Shown here: piece after piece, positions 1 through 12,393 of the stretch | How positions within the stretch are numbered: the stretch's first letter is position 1 | How the letters are laid out: every line of letters begins with the position of its first letter | Notes under the pieces: model-generated | Database searches by the model: none | Seen by the model: the letters and a program-made list of their open reading frames with translations, nothing else | What the model was told of the DNA's origin: nothing | NCBI GenBank assembly: GCA_022825505.1 | Contig: JAJDWR010000021.1 | Location: 1 to 64,000 of the forward strand | Reading direction: 5' to 3' | Source of the DNA: Gammaproteobacteria bacterium | Lineage (GTDB): Bacteria; Pseudomonadota; Gammaproteobacteria; Steroidobacterales; Rariloculaceae | Length of the DNA: 64,000 nucleotides | Made by a program: the position numbers and the translations under genes

Positions 1-2
1 GG

Positions 3-1088
3 TACCGAAGCATCTTCCGGGACCTCTACAGGGAAGACCGGTCGCTGGCTATCCGCCGGGACAGTTGGGGCTTCGGGCTGGGCGTATTCGGCAATGCGGC
101 GTTCTACGGCACTTACGCCTGGATCGTGATCACCACCGTTCAAGGGGCCATTACACTGGGCGATATGACGATGTACCTGCTGGTCTTCAAGCAGGGGCAG
201 GCATCGGTCAGTTCCATGCTCACGGCGATCGGGGGCATGTACGAAGACAACCTGTACCTCTCCAACCTGTACGAGTATCTGGAGCAGGAGTCGACCCAGC
301 GGGCAGGCTCGGCCGTCGCCGGCCCCGACCTCGACGCTGGGCTGGAACTCACCAACGTCAGTTTTACCTATCCTGGCGCGAGATTTCCGGCGCTGCGCAA
401 CGTCAATCTCAATATTCGCAGCGGCCAGAGTGTTGCTATCGTGGGCATGAACGGTTCCGGGAAAACGACGTTGATCAAGCTGATGGCGGGGCTCTATTCG
501 CCGGCAAGTGGGACGATCCGCTTCCAAGGGCAGGAACTCGAAGACTGGGATCCAGCGCAACTGAGAGCAGCATTCGGAATTATCTTCCAGGATTTCAACC
601 GCTACCAGCTCAAGGTCGGCGAGAATATCGGCGCCGGCGACGTGGAACACCTGTGGGACGAACCGCGCTGGATCGACGCGGCTTCAAGGGGCCAGTCCGC
701 CGCGTTCATCGAACGCATGGAGGACGGCTATCACACGCAGCTCGGCCGGTGGTTCAACGACGGCCAGGAACTGTCCGGCGGCGAGTGGCAGCGCATCGCG
801 CTGTCGCGCGCGTTCATGCGCAGCGGCGCCGACGTGCTGGTACTCGACGAGCCCACCGCCTCCATGGACGCGCAATCCGAGGCCGAAATCTTCGACCACT
901 TCCAATCGATGACCGCTGGCAAGATCGCCATTCTGATCTCCCACCGCTTCTCAACCGTACGCCGGGCAGAAAAGATTGTCGTAATGGACGAGGGCAAAGT
1001 GGTCGAAACAGGCAGCCACGAGAGCCTGCTCGAACTCAACGGCCTCTACGCCCGCCTGTTCGAACTTCAAGCCCGCGGCTACCGGTAA
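3..1088 (+). CDS. ABC exporter, fused membrane and ATPase domains, 5' truncated by window
   Basis: The frame is open from the window edge, so the start and most of the membrane domain lie outside. The visible part begins inside the transmembrane half (hydrophobic stretch near nt 65-200) and runs into a complete nucleotide-binding domain. Walker A is GMNGSGKTT (nt ~444-470), the signature is LSGGEWQR (nt ~772), Walker B is VLVLDEP followed by D-loop SMD (nt ~832), and the H-loop is ISHRFS (nt ~940). This is the type I exporter arrangement with both domains on one chain, working as a homodimer or heterodimer in the inner membrane. The substrate cannot be told from this fragment. It converges on the type ISP gene downstream. 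Confidence 0.9.
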   Translation, partial: YRSIFRDLYREDRSLAIRRDSWGFGLGVFGNAAFYGTYAWIVITTVQGAITLGDMTMYLLVFKQGQASVSSMLTAIGGMYEDNLYLSNLYEYLEQESTQRAGSAVAGPDLDAGLELTNVSFTYPGARFPALRNVNLNIRSGQSVAIVGMNGSGKTTLIKLMAGLYSPASGTIRFQGQELEDWDPAQLRAAFGIIFQDFNRYQLKVGENIGAGDVEHLWDEPRWIDAASRGQSAAFIERMEDGYHTQLGRWFNDGQELSGGEWQRIALSRAFMRSGADVLVLDEPTASMDAQSEAEIFDHFQSMTAGKIAILISHRFSTVRRAEKIVVMDEGKVVETGSHESLLELNGLYARLFELQARGYR

Positions 1089-1108
1089 TTGGATTCAATG
1101 GGTCCCTT

Positions 1109-1123
1109 GGACTCATTGAGTCC
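1109..1123. terminator. Small perfect hairpin between convergent genes
   Basis: GGACTC and GAGTCC pair around an ATT loop, 21 bases after the ABC exporter stop and about 55 bases from the 3' end of the convergent type ISP gene. There is no T-tract, so a bidirectional terminator role is only inferred from position. Confidence 0.3.
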
Positions 1124-1176
1124 GCCATACATTCATCAGCGGTCGAACCGCGTGTCAACCGACACGCATCGTGGTG

Positions 1177-6170
<4,994 letters not shown>

Positions 6171-6599
6171 CTAGGTAACCGTTTCGGTGAAATCATGCCC
6201 TTTCGCGTCTGGATCGACTCATTTGTTTGCATGGACGTCGATACAAAAATGCCGTCAACCATACGCGCTTCTTGCTTTGGTTGTCGCAGGATTGCGCCAA
6301 TGCGATCAAGGGGTCGATACTCTACCCCACACCGAGCCCGTCACCAAAATGGTCGGCCAGTTCAGTCGTTTCAGTGAACAATGGTCGCCCAATCCAGATG
6401 CGCAGCGACGCAAACGGTGGTGGGATTTAGCGCCGCGAGCCGGTGGTTGAGCGACAACTCTGGTGGAGATATTGATGCCTTTTCCAGACGGTGACAATTT
6501 TGGCATCGGTGGGCATGATATTGCCCTCAAACAAGCTTGCGGGAATTGTGGGCCCTTAGTCGGAATGAACCCGGTTGCAAACCGAGTGTTCTCATCAAG
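6171..6599. other. 429-bp gap without a convincing gene; possible IS21-like end remnant
   Basis: No open frame here looks coding. On the minus strand, 6300-6400 carries spaced phrases of the type TTCACTGAAACG ... GGCCGACCATTTTGGTGA. Near 6490-6520 the + strand reads GGTGACAATTTTGGCATCGG. Both resemble the repeated terminal motifs of IS21-family elements, but no transposase is left. The promoter of the leftward type ISP gene and of the rightward nuclease gene must also lie here; no clear -35/-10 was found. Confidence 0.25.
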
Positions 6600-7142
6600 A
6601 TGAAAAAGATAACCTCAACGATCATCGGAGCCGCAGGCGAACATCACGTTCTCAGTCAACTGTTGCGCCGCGGCTGGATCGCCGCCATGGCCCCGGATGG
6701 AGCCCCGAACATGGACATTCTCGTCACCGACGAAAATAGTCAACGACTTTGTGCCATCCAGGTTAAGACCCGCCGTGACATCGGTCGTGACAAGGGCTGG
6801 CACATGAAGCCCAAGCACGAGAAACTAATCGTCAACGACCTATTCTATGTCTTTGTCGACGTAGGAAAGCAGCCATCTGATCGAACGACCTGTTACGTCT
6901 TACCATCGATTGTGGTTGCGGATTGCATTCGACTTTGTCACAAAGTCTGGCTGGATACGCCCGGACGCGGCGGACGTCCCCACAAGGACAGTAACGTGCG
7001 AAGGCTATTGCCAGACCATTCCAACATCAAGCCCATTTCCGACAAAGGTAGGAAAATCATTGATCGATATCGATCCGGTTGGTTGGAGACTTACCGCGAG
7101 AACTGGAGCATCCTTGGCCTGCCGGAGACGGATGGATTTTGA
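6600..7142 (+). CDS. PD-(D/E)XK nuclease-like protein
   Basis: The 180-residue protein begins MKKITSTIIGAAGEHHVL. Its N-terminal half fits the small PD-(D/E)XK fold seen in Holliday-junction resolvase-like and restriction-like nucleases: GAAGEHHVLSQLLRRGW (helix with conserved Glu), PNMDILV (candidate catalytic Asp near residue 40), then AIQVKTR (Q-x-K near 55). The C-terminal half is not recognised. The frame extends back to a TTG at 6537 without homology-like sequence, so ATG 6600 is preferred. It lies divergent from the type ISP gene and convergent with a glycosylase-like gene. A role in defence or DNA repair is inferred from fold and neighbours only. Confidence 0.6.
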   Translation: MKKITSTIIGAAGEHHVLSQLLRRGWIAAMAPDGAPNMDILVTDENSQRLCAIQVKTRRDIGRDKGWHMKPKHEKLIVNDLFYVFVDVGKQPSDRTTCYVLPSIVVADCIRLCHKVWLDTPGRGGRPHKDSNVRRLLPDHSNIKPISDKGRKIIDRYRSGWLETYRENWSILGLPETDGF

Positions 7143-7198
7143 CCGAGGTAACTGGTCACCACATCCCAAGTTGGAGCCTCTCGGGAACTCGGTACGAT

Positions 7199-7801
7199 TC
7201 AGTCTGAGAGGTCTTTTTCGACTTCGATGAACTTGCGAGCAAACTCCGACTGTTGCCCGCTTCCTGGAAAGGGCAGCCTCACGTCAACGACCGGCAAACC
7301 CGCACACCGAAACGGTTCGATCAAGGCATCGTAGACTGTAGCCTTGATCAGAACTTTCTTATGCGGATCGATCTCACGGACCTCCTGAATCGTATCGGGC
7401 AAGCGCCCGCGGATCATCGCAACTCGCTGACTGCTTGTCAGGCGATTGCTCGGAAGTGGATTTTTCAGCACGTCAATCAGTCGAAAACCATCGTCCCGGA
7501 ACCGTGCGAGCCATTGGGCCTTCCGTGGACGCTCGCACATCGTATCGACTAAATCAGCATACAGCCCCTTCATCAACCCAACCCAGAGCGCATCCTGGGA
7601 TCGGACATGATCGAAGTAGAAGTAATGATCGACTGACACGGGTGGCGACTCTGCGACAAAGAGAACACGCGTGATTCTCGGTGCGTAGCGCCGGGCGGCG
7701 GCGTTGTAGTCTACCGTCCAAGCATTCTGCCCTTCTGGAAGGAGGCTGCCACCACCCGCCACGCCGCGGCTCCCAACCAGAAGCTGACCCGCTTCGCTCA
7801 A
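7199..7801 (-). CDS. Uracil-DNA-glycosylase-like hypothetical protein
   Basis: The 200-residue protein has RVLFVAESPPVS near residues 44-55. It is followed by LIDVLKNPLP in the middle, KKVLIKATVYDALI, and a C-terminal VRLPFPGSGQQSEFARKF. That order resembles the UDG superfamily (an E-(S/A)-P-P strand, a substrate loop and a Pro-rich C-terminal motif). The resemblance is by eye and the canonical His of the last motif is not evident, so glycosylase activity is uncertain. Its start overlaps the stop of the small HicB-like gene upstream by four bases (7798-7801), which implies one transcript. It converges on the PD-(D/E)XK nuclease gene. Confidence 0.5.
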   Translation of the reverse strand: MSEAGQLLVGSRGVAGGGSLLPEGQNAWTVDYNAAARRYAPRITRVLFVAESPPVSVDHYFYFDHVRSQDALWVGLMKGLYADLVDTMCERPRKAQWLARFRDDGFRLIDVLKNPLPSNRLTSSQRVAMIRGRLPDTIQEVREIDPHKKVLIKATVYDALIEPFRCAGLPVVDVRLPFPGSGQQSEFARKFIEVEKDLSD

Positions 7802-7995
7802 TTCCCGTCGCTCCCCTGTTCGTGCATATCCTGAACTGCTTCCTCAATGGCCTGCGTGAGCGCATCCAGAACACTCCCCATGTCCTCAGCTGGCGGGTAG
7901 GAGGGCACTTCAGCCCAACACCCATTGGCATCTTCGGCATCATCACCACATTCGCTGACAATCCACCACACGCGCCCCGTAAACGTATCGTACAA
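7798..7995 (-). CDS. Small HicB-like protein
   Basis: The 65-residue acidic protein has RVWWIVSECGDD...CWAEVPSYPPAEDMGSV followed by a helix ALTQAIEEAVQDM. This matches the HicB antitoxin pattern of a two-strand core, an E-x-P turn and a helix rich in Ala and Glu. The frame opens only with a TTG at 7995 or a GTG inside the first strand, and no strong ribosome site is visible, so the start is uncertain. No HicA toxin (dsRBD-like fold) is next to it. It overlaps the glycosylase-like gene by four bases. The 147-bp inverted-repeat element lies just upstream and may carry its promoter. Confidence 0.45.
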   Translation of the reverse strand: MYDTFTGRVWWIVSECGDDAEDANGCWAEVPSYPPAEDMGSVLDALTQAIEEAVQDMHEQGSDGN

Positions 7996-8024
7996 GAACG
8001 GTACGCTGGAGAACTCCCAACGAA

Positions 8025-8171
8025 GTTATCGGTATGCGTTGACAATGCTCGCACGCGTCGTGGGCGCGGCGCGGGGCCATGGATGGCCAGGCGCGCCGCA
8101 ACCCGATCCGAGCCCGCCATGGATGGCGGGCGAGGTTGAGCGGGCGAGCATTGTCAACGCATACCGATAAC
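8025..8171. repeat. 147-bp element with perfect 28-bp inverted ends and two inner hairpins (MITE-like)
   Basis: The outer arms 8025-8052 (starting GTTATCGGTATGCGTTGACA) and 8144-8171 are perfect inverted copies. Inside lie two strong hairpins with the same CCATGGATGG apex: one spans 8066-8099 with a long GC stem, the other is the 20-nt palindrome at 8112-8131. No 4-9-bp target duplication is seen. If the true ends start at TCGG, a TA dinucleotide flanks both sides, as for IS630/mariner-type elements. The element sits between the divergent HicB-like and ppc genes, so it may also act on their expression. It contains no open frame. Confidence 0.75.
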
Positions 8172-8227
8172 GCCCCACGGCCGGGCGACTACCGTTACGT
8201 TACAATGCCGCCCACGGAGTGATTTCG

Positions 8228-10969
8228 ATGCCCATCCACTCTTCACCAACCGTACGCCGTGCGGACATCTTCTTCCCCGAGAAGGACAAGGCTCTCCGAC
8301 GCGACGTTCACCGCCTCGGAGAACTGGTCGGCGACGTGGTCAGGGAACAGGGCGGCGAAGCGCTCTTCGATCTGGTCGAATCGGCGCGCTGCGCATCCAT
8401 CGCCCACCGGGAGGGAGACGCGCAGGCACCGGAGAAGCTCCGGCGACTGCTGGCATCCCTCGACCCGGAAACCGCCACCGAGTTCATTCGCGCGTTTTCC
8501 ACCTACTTTCAGGTGGTCAACATGGCCGAGAAGGTGCACCGGATCCGGCGGCGCAGGGCCTACCTGAGGGACACGGCGACGCCCCAGCCGCGCGGGTTTG
8601 AAGACGTCCTTGCGCGACTCAAGGCCGGCGGCATCAGCGCCGAAACGATTCTGGACGCGATGACGGTTCTGTCCGTGGAACCCGTGTTCGCCGCACACCC
8701 CATGGAAGTGACGCGCCGCACGTTGTTGACTCACCAGCAAAGCGTCGCAAGGCACCTGATCCGGATGCTCGATCCCAATCTCACACCCCAGGAAGTACAA
8801 ACCCAGATGGCCAGCATTCGCATGGAAATTACCGCAAGCTGGCAGACCGACGAACACCCGCAGGAGCATGGGCGGGTAAGCGACGAGGCGGAACACATCC
8901 TGTTTTTCCTGACCGACGTCCTGTACCGCATCATCCCGCCGTTCTACGAGCAGCTTGCGGAGACAGTAAGAGAAGCGTTTCCGGCCATACCCGAGTCTCT
9001 GCAACTGGCCACGATGGTGAGGTTCGGGTCCTGGGCAGGGGGCGACATGGACGGCAACCCGGACGTGACCGCCAAGACAATCCGCCAGACGCTCGCGCGG
9101 CAAAAGGCCCTGGTGCTGAACCTCTACCACCGGGAGTGCGGAGCGCTGGCCAGGCATCTGAGCCAGAGCGACAGTCGCGTAAGGGTCTCCGAATCGCTGC
9201 GAACCCGCAGCGCGTTCTACGCCGGTCACTTCCCCCATGCGGCGAATGCCATTCCGGCCCGACACCGGCAAATGCCCTATCGTGTCTTCCTCGCCCTGAT
9301 GGCAGCGCGCCTGCGCGCCACCCACGAGGAGAATGCATTTCCCTACGAGTCGCCGGAAGAATTCATCGAAGACATCGACATCGTTGCCGACAGCCTGCGG
9401 GCCAACAAGGGGACGAATTCGGGACTTTTCGCGGCTCAGCGGCTGCGCCGGCGGGCGGACACGTTCGGGTTCCACATCGCCACGCTCGACATCCGCCAGA
9501 ACGCACGGGTACACCGCCGCGTCGTAGCCGAGGGATTGCAGGAACAGGGTTGGCTCGATGCCTCCATCGAGCAACGGACCGCACGCCTGCAGGCGGCCCT
9601 GGAACGTCGCGAGTCGCCGGTGGGCCGGCTGTCGTCCGATGCGCGGCGAACGCTGGCCGTTTTCCAGACCATCGCACACTGCCGCCGCAAGTACGGCGCC
9701 CGTTCCATCGGCCCCTACATCGTCAGCATGGCCCACGGCCCCGACGACGTACTCTCGGTGCTGTTGCTGGCCCGCTGGGGAGATCTTGGCACCAAGGGAT
9801 TGCCGGTGCCGCTGGACGTGGTGCCGATGTTCGAAACCGTCGAGGACCTGGAGAGTTCTTCCGCCATTCTGGAGCGTTTACTGCTGGATGAGAGCTATTC
9901 GGCCCATTTGCGGCATCGCGGTTCCCGGCAGATGGTCATGGTGGGCTTTTCGGACAGCAACCGGGACGGTGGTGTGGCCCCGGCGCGCTGGACCCTGCAG
10001 AACGCCCAGCGCGATCTCGTGGACACGCTGCAACGGTTCGGGGTCACCCTGACCCTGTTCCATGGCCGCGGCAGCACGCTGAGCCGGGGCGGCGGCCGAC
10101 TCGACGAGGCGCTGATGGCGTCTCCGGCGGGCGCGGTCACCGGACGGCTGCGCATTACCGAGCAGGGCGACATGATCAACGCGAAATACGGCCTGCGCGG
10201 CATCGCCATGCGTTCGCTGAAACGAAGCGTAGGCTCGTTGCTTTGGGCCACCGCCGGCGACTATGTGCCCTCCAAATCGGAAGACCACTGGCGCGCGATC
10301 ATGGGAGAAATTGCTGCCACCAGCCGACAGGCCTACAAGGAAACGGTATTCGACCGCGCCGAATTCAATACCTATTTCAGGGCGGCCACTCCCATCGACG
10401 TGATCGAACGGCTGGGCATGGGCGCGCGGGCCGGAGTGGACGAGCACGATTACCGCTCCAACGAACCCCGGGCCAATCCCTGGCTATTTGCCTGGACGCA
10501 GAATCGGGCGTTTCTTCCGGGGTGGTTCGGTCTGGGGACCGGACTTGAACACGCTGCCCGCAAATACGGTGTGCCCGCACTTCGCAACATGTTCGCCGAC
10601 CTGAACTTCTTCCGGGTACTGATCACCGATACGGAACTCGTGCTGGGCAAGGCGGACCTCACCGTCTCGGAACGCTACTCGCGGCTTGCCGGTCCCCTGC
10701 ACGAGATGTTCTTTCCCGTGATGCGCGACGAGTTCGACCGCTGCGCACAACGAGTGCTGGAGATCACCGATCAGGGTGAACTGTTGCAGCGATCCAGAAC
10801 GCTGCGCCGCGCGATTCGGCTGCGAAACCCCTACGTGGATCCCATGAGCCTGCTGCAGGCCGACCTCCTGGAACGCTGGCGCCGCAGCGGCCGGCGGGAC
10901 GACGCCTTGCTGCAACCGCTGGTCGCCAGCATCTACGGCATCGCCCACGGGATGCAGACCACCGGGTGA
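8228..10969 (+). CDS. ppc: Phosphoenolpyruvate carboxylase
   Basis: This enzyme carboxylates PEP to oxaloacetate, refilling the TCA cycle in the cytosol. The 913-residue chain shows AAHPMEVTRRT (catalytic His region), GSWAGGDMDGNPDVT, GFSDSNRDGG, the HGRGSTLSRGGG loop and RITEQGDMI, and it ends in the family-typical short C-terminus (QTTG). The family usually has TAHPT where this protein has AAHPM; the His is kept. ATG 8228 has a GGAG at 8216-8219, eight bases upstream. The alternative GTG 8219 would overlap that site. The gene is single and follows the 147-bp repeat element. Confidence 0.97.
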   Translation: MPIHSSPTVRRADIFFPEKDKALRRDVHRLGELVGDVVREQGGEALFDLVESARCASIAHREGDAQAPEKLRRLLASLDPETATEFIRAFSTYFQVVNMAEKVHRIRRRRAYLRDTATPQPRGFEDVLARLKAGGISAETILDAMTVLSVEPVFAAHPMEVTRRTLLTHQQSVARHLIRMLDPNLTPQEVQTQMASIRMEITASWQTDEHPQEHGRVSDEAEHILFFLTDVLYRIIPPFYEQLAETVREAFPAIPESLQLATMVRFGSWAGGDMDGNPDVTAKTIRQTLARQKALVLNLYHRECGALARHLSQSDSRVRVSESLRTRSAFYAGHFPHAANAIPARHRQMPYRVFLALMAARLRATHEENAFPYESPEEFIEDIDIVADSLRANKGTNSGLFAAQRLRRRADTFGFHIATLDIRQNARVHRRVVAEGLQEQGWLDASIEQRTARLQAALERRESPVGRLSSDARRTLAVFQTIAHCRRKYGARSIGPYIVSMAHGPDDVLSVLLLARWGDLGTKGLPVPLDVVPMFETVEDLESSSAILERLLLDESYSAHLRHRGSRQMVMVGFSDSNRDGGVAPARWTLQNAQRDLVDTLQRFGVTLTLFHGRGSTLSRGGGRLDEALMASPAGAVTGRLRITEQGDMINAKYGLRGIAMRSLKRSVGSLLWATAGDYVPSKSEDHWRAIMGEIAATSRQAYKETVFDRAEFNTYFRAATPIDVIERLGMGARAGVDEHDYRSNEPRANPWLFAWTQNRAFLPGWFGLGTGLEHAARKYGVPALRNMFADLNFFRVLITDTELVLGKADLTVSERYSRLAGPLHEMFFPVMRDEFDRCAQRVLEITDQGELLQRSRTLRRAIRLRNPYVDPMSLLQADLLERWRRSGRRDDALLQPLVASIYGIAHGMQTTG

Positions 10970-10975
10970 CGCCGA

Positions 10976-11677
10976 TCAGCCCGCCTGCCCGGCGGCGATG
11001 GTGCGCACGATGCGTCCTGCCGCCATCTCGAACATCCGATCGCACTTGCGGGCCGCAACCAGGTCGTGGGTCACCAGCACCAGGGTGGTGTCCGACGCGG
11101 CATTGAGCTCGAACAGCAGGTCCAGGACGCGTTCGCCGGTGACGTTGTCCAGATTCCCCGTGGGCTCGTCGGCAAACAGCAGCGACGGTCCGGTGACGAA
11201 TGCCCGGGCGATGGCGACGCGCTGCTTCTCCCCGCCCGACAACTGCCTGGGGTAGTGATGCAGGCGCTCGGCCAGGCCGACCCGGCCCAGCGCATCCTCG
11301 GCGCGGCCTGCCTGGTTCGCCGCCCCGCCGAGTTCCAGGGGCAGGAGGACGTTCTCGAACGCCGTCAGCGACGGCAGCAGGTGGAACGACTGGAACACGA
11401 AACCCACATGGCGGCTTCGGAGCCTGGCCCGGCCGTCCTCATCCAGGCCTGTCACTTCCACGCCATTGAGCCAGACCTGTCCCGAAGTGGGCTCGTCGAG
11501 ACCTGCCAGCAGCGCCAGCAGGGTCGACTTGCCGGCGCCGGAGGGGCCGACCACAGCCGCCGTTTCGCCCTGATTCACAGTCAGGCTGGCTTCGTTCAGG
11601 ATAGTCAACTCCCCCTCGGGGCTGGTAACCTTTTTGGTCAGGGCCTGCGCCGTCAATAGCGAGTTCTGTTCGATCAT
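10976..11677 (-). CDS. ybbA: YbbA-like ABC ATPase (LolD/MacB-type)
   Basis: The 233-residue ATPase has Walker A GPSGAGKST, the family phrase HVGFVFQSFHLLPSL, signature LSGGEKQR, Walker B LLFADEPTGNLD and H-loop VTHD. These are hallmarks of the MacB/LolD/YbbA group, which drives mechanotransmission or extrusion with a separate permease. The YbbP-type permease usually paired with YbbA is not in this window, because ppc follows directly. ATG 11677 is chosen from alignment to the family N-terminus. That start overlaps, head to head, the start of tesA on the other strand. Confidence 0.9.
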   Translation of the reverse strand: MIEQNSLLTAQALTKKVTSPEGELTILNEASLTVNQGETAAVVGPSGAGKSTLLALLAGLDEPTSGQVWLNGVEVTGLDEDGRARLRSRHVGFVFQSFHLLPSLTAFENVLLPLELGGAANQAGRAEDALGRVGLAERLHHYPRQLSGGEKQRVAIARAFVTGPSLLFADEPTGNLDNVTGERVLDLLFELNAASDTTLVLVTHDLVAARKCDRMFEMAAGRIVRTIAAGQAG

Positions 11678-12326
11678 GTTGTCCAAAGTGCACGCACCCG
11701 GTCGTGTAGCGTTCCTGTTCTTCGTCAGCGTCGTTGCGTGGTGCGCCGCCCACGGCGCCGGCGCCGGGCCCATCGTCGTACTCGGCGATTCCCTGAGCAG
11801 CGGCTACGGACTGAGCCGGGACGATCAGTCCTGGGTCGCCATGCTGCAGCAACGACTTCGTGGCGAAGGGTACGGATATGAGGTCGTCAATGCCAGTATC
11901 TCCGGCGATACGACCTCCGGCGGACTGGCCCGGCTGCCCGCGCTGCTGGAAGCGCACAGCCCGTCGGTCGTGATCCTGGAACTGGGCGGCAACGACGGTT
12001 TGCGCGGCCAGCCGGTGGCGAGTCTGCGCGGCAATTTGCTGCAAATGATCGAACTGGTGCTGGCCAGCGGCGCCACACCGGTGCTGGCGGGCATGCAGAT
12101 ACCGCCGAACTACGGTCCGGCCTATGCCGGGGAGTTCGCCCGGACGTATCCCGATCTCGCCGCACAGTTCGGCATTCCGCTGGTGGGTTTCCTGCTGGAG
12201 GATGTCGCGCTGAACTCCGAACTGATGCAGCCCGACGGCATTCATCCCAACGCCGGCGGCAACGCAGTCATGCTGGACAATGTCTGGCCGGTGCTCGCCG
12301 AAGTACTGGAGGCGGGAGAGACCTAG
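11676..12326 (+). CDS. tesA: Periplasmic GDSL esterase / acyl-CoA thioesterase I
   Basis: The 216-residue secreted hydrolase has a signal peptide (hydrophobic VAFLFFVSVVAWCAAHGA, cleavage near residue 30). SGNH blocks follow: GDSLSSGYG with the catalytic Ser, GGNDGLRG with the oxyanion Asn, and DGIHPNAGGNAVM with catalytic Asp and His. This family cleaves acyl-CoA thioesters, lysophospholipids and aryl esters in the periplasm. The ATG at 11676 overlaps the divergent ybbA ATG. The fadD gene follows 67 bp downstream in the same direction, so fatty-acid release and activation may be co-transcribed. Confidence 0.93.
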   Translation: MLSKVHAPGRVAFLFFVSVVAWCAAHGAGAGPIVVLGDSLSSGYGLSRDDQSWVAMLQQRLRGEGYGYEVVNASISGDTTSGGLARLPALLEAHSPSVVILELGGNDGLRGQPVASLRGNLLQMIELVLASGATPVLAGMQIPPNYGPAYAGEFARTYPDLAAQFGIPLVGFLLEDVALNSELMQPDGIHPNAGGNAVMLDNVWPVLAEVLEAGET

Positions 12327-12393
12327 TGCCCAATCCAGCCGATAGTGGCGTATCAGTGAACAGAGCACTGGAAATGCAAGGAACCGTGCGAAC

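Noticed and set aside
8039..8044. TTGACA in the left arm of the 147-bp element as a working promoter
   Set aside because: No acceptable -10 follows at 16-19 bases; the hairpin starts instead.
8243..9736. Long open frame of nearly 500 codons opposite ppc
   Set aside because: It mirrors a highly conserved gene, has no motif or ribosome site, and is expected by codon bias in GC-rich DNA.
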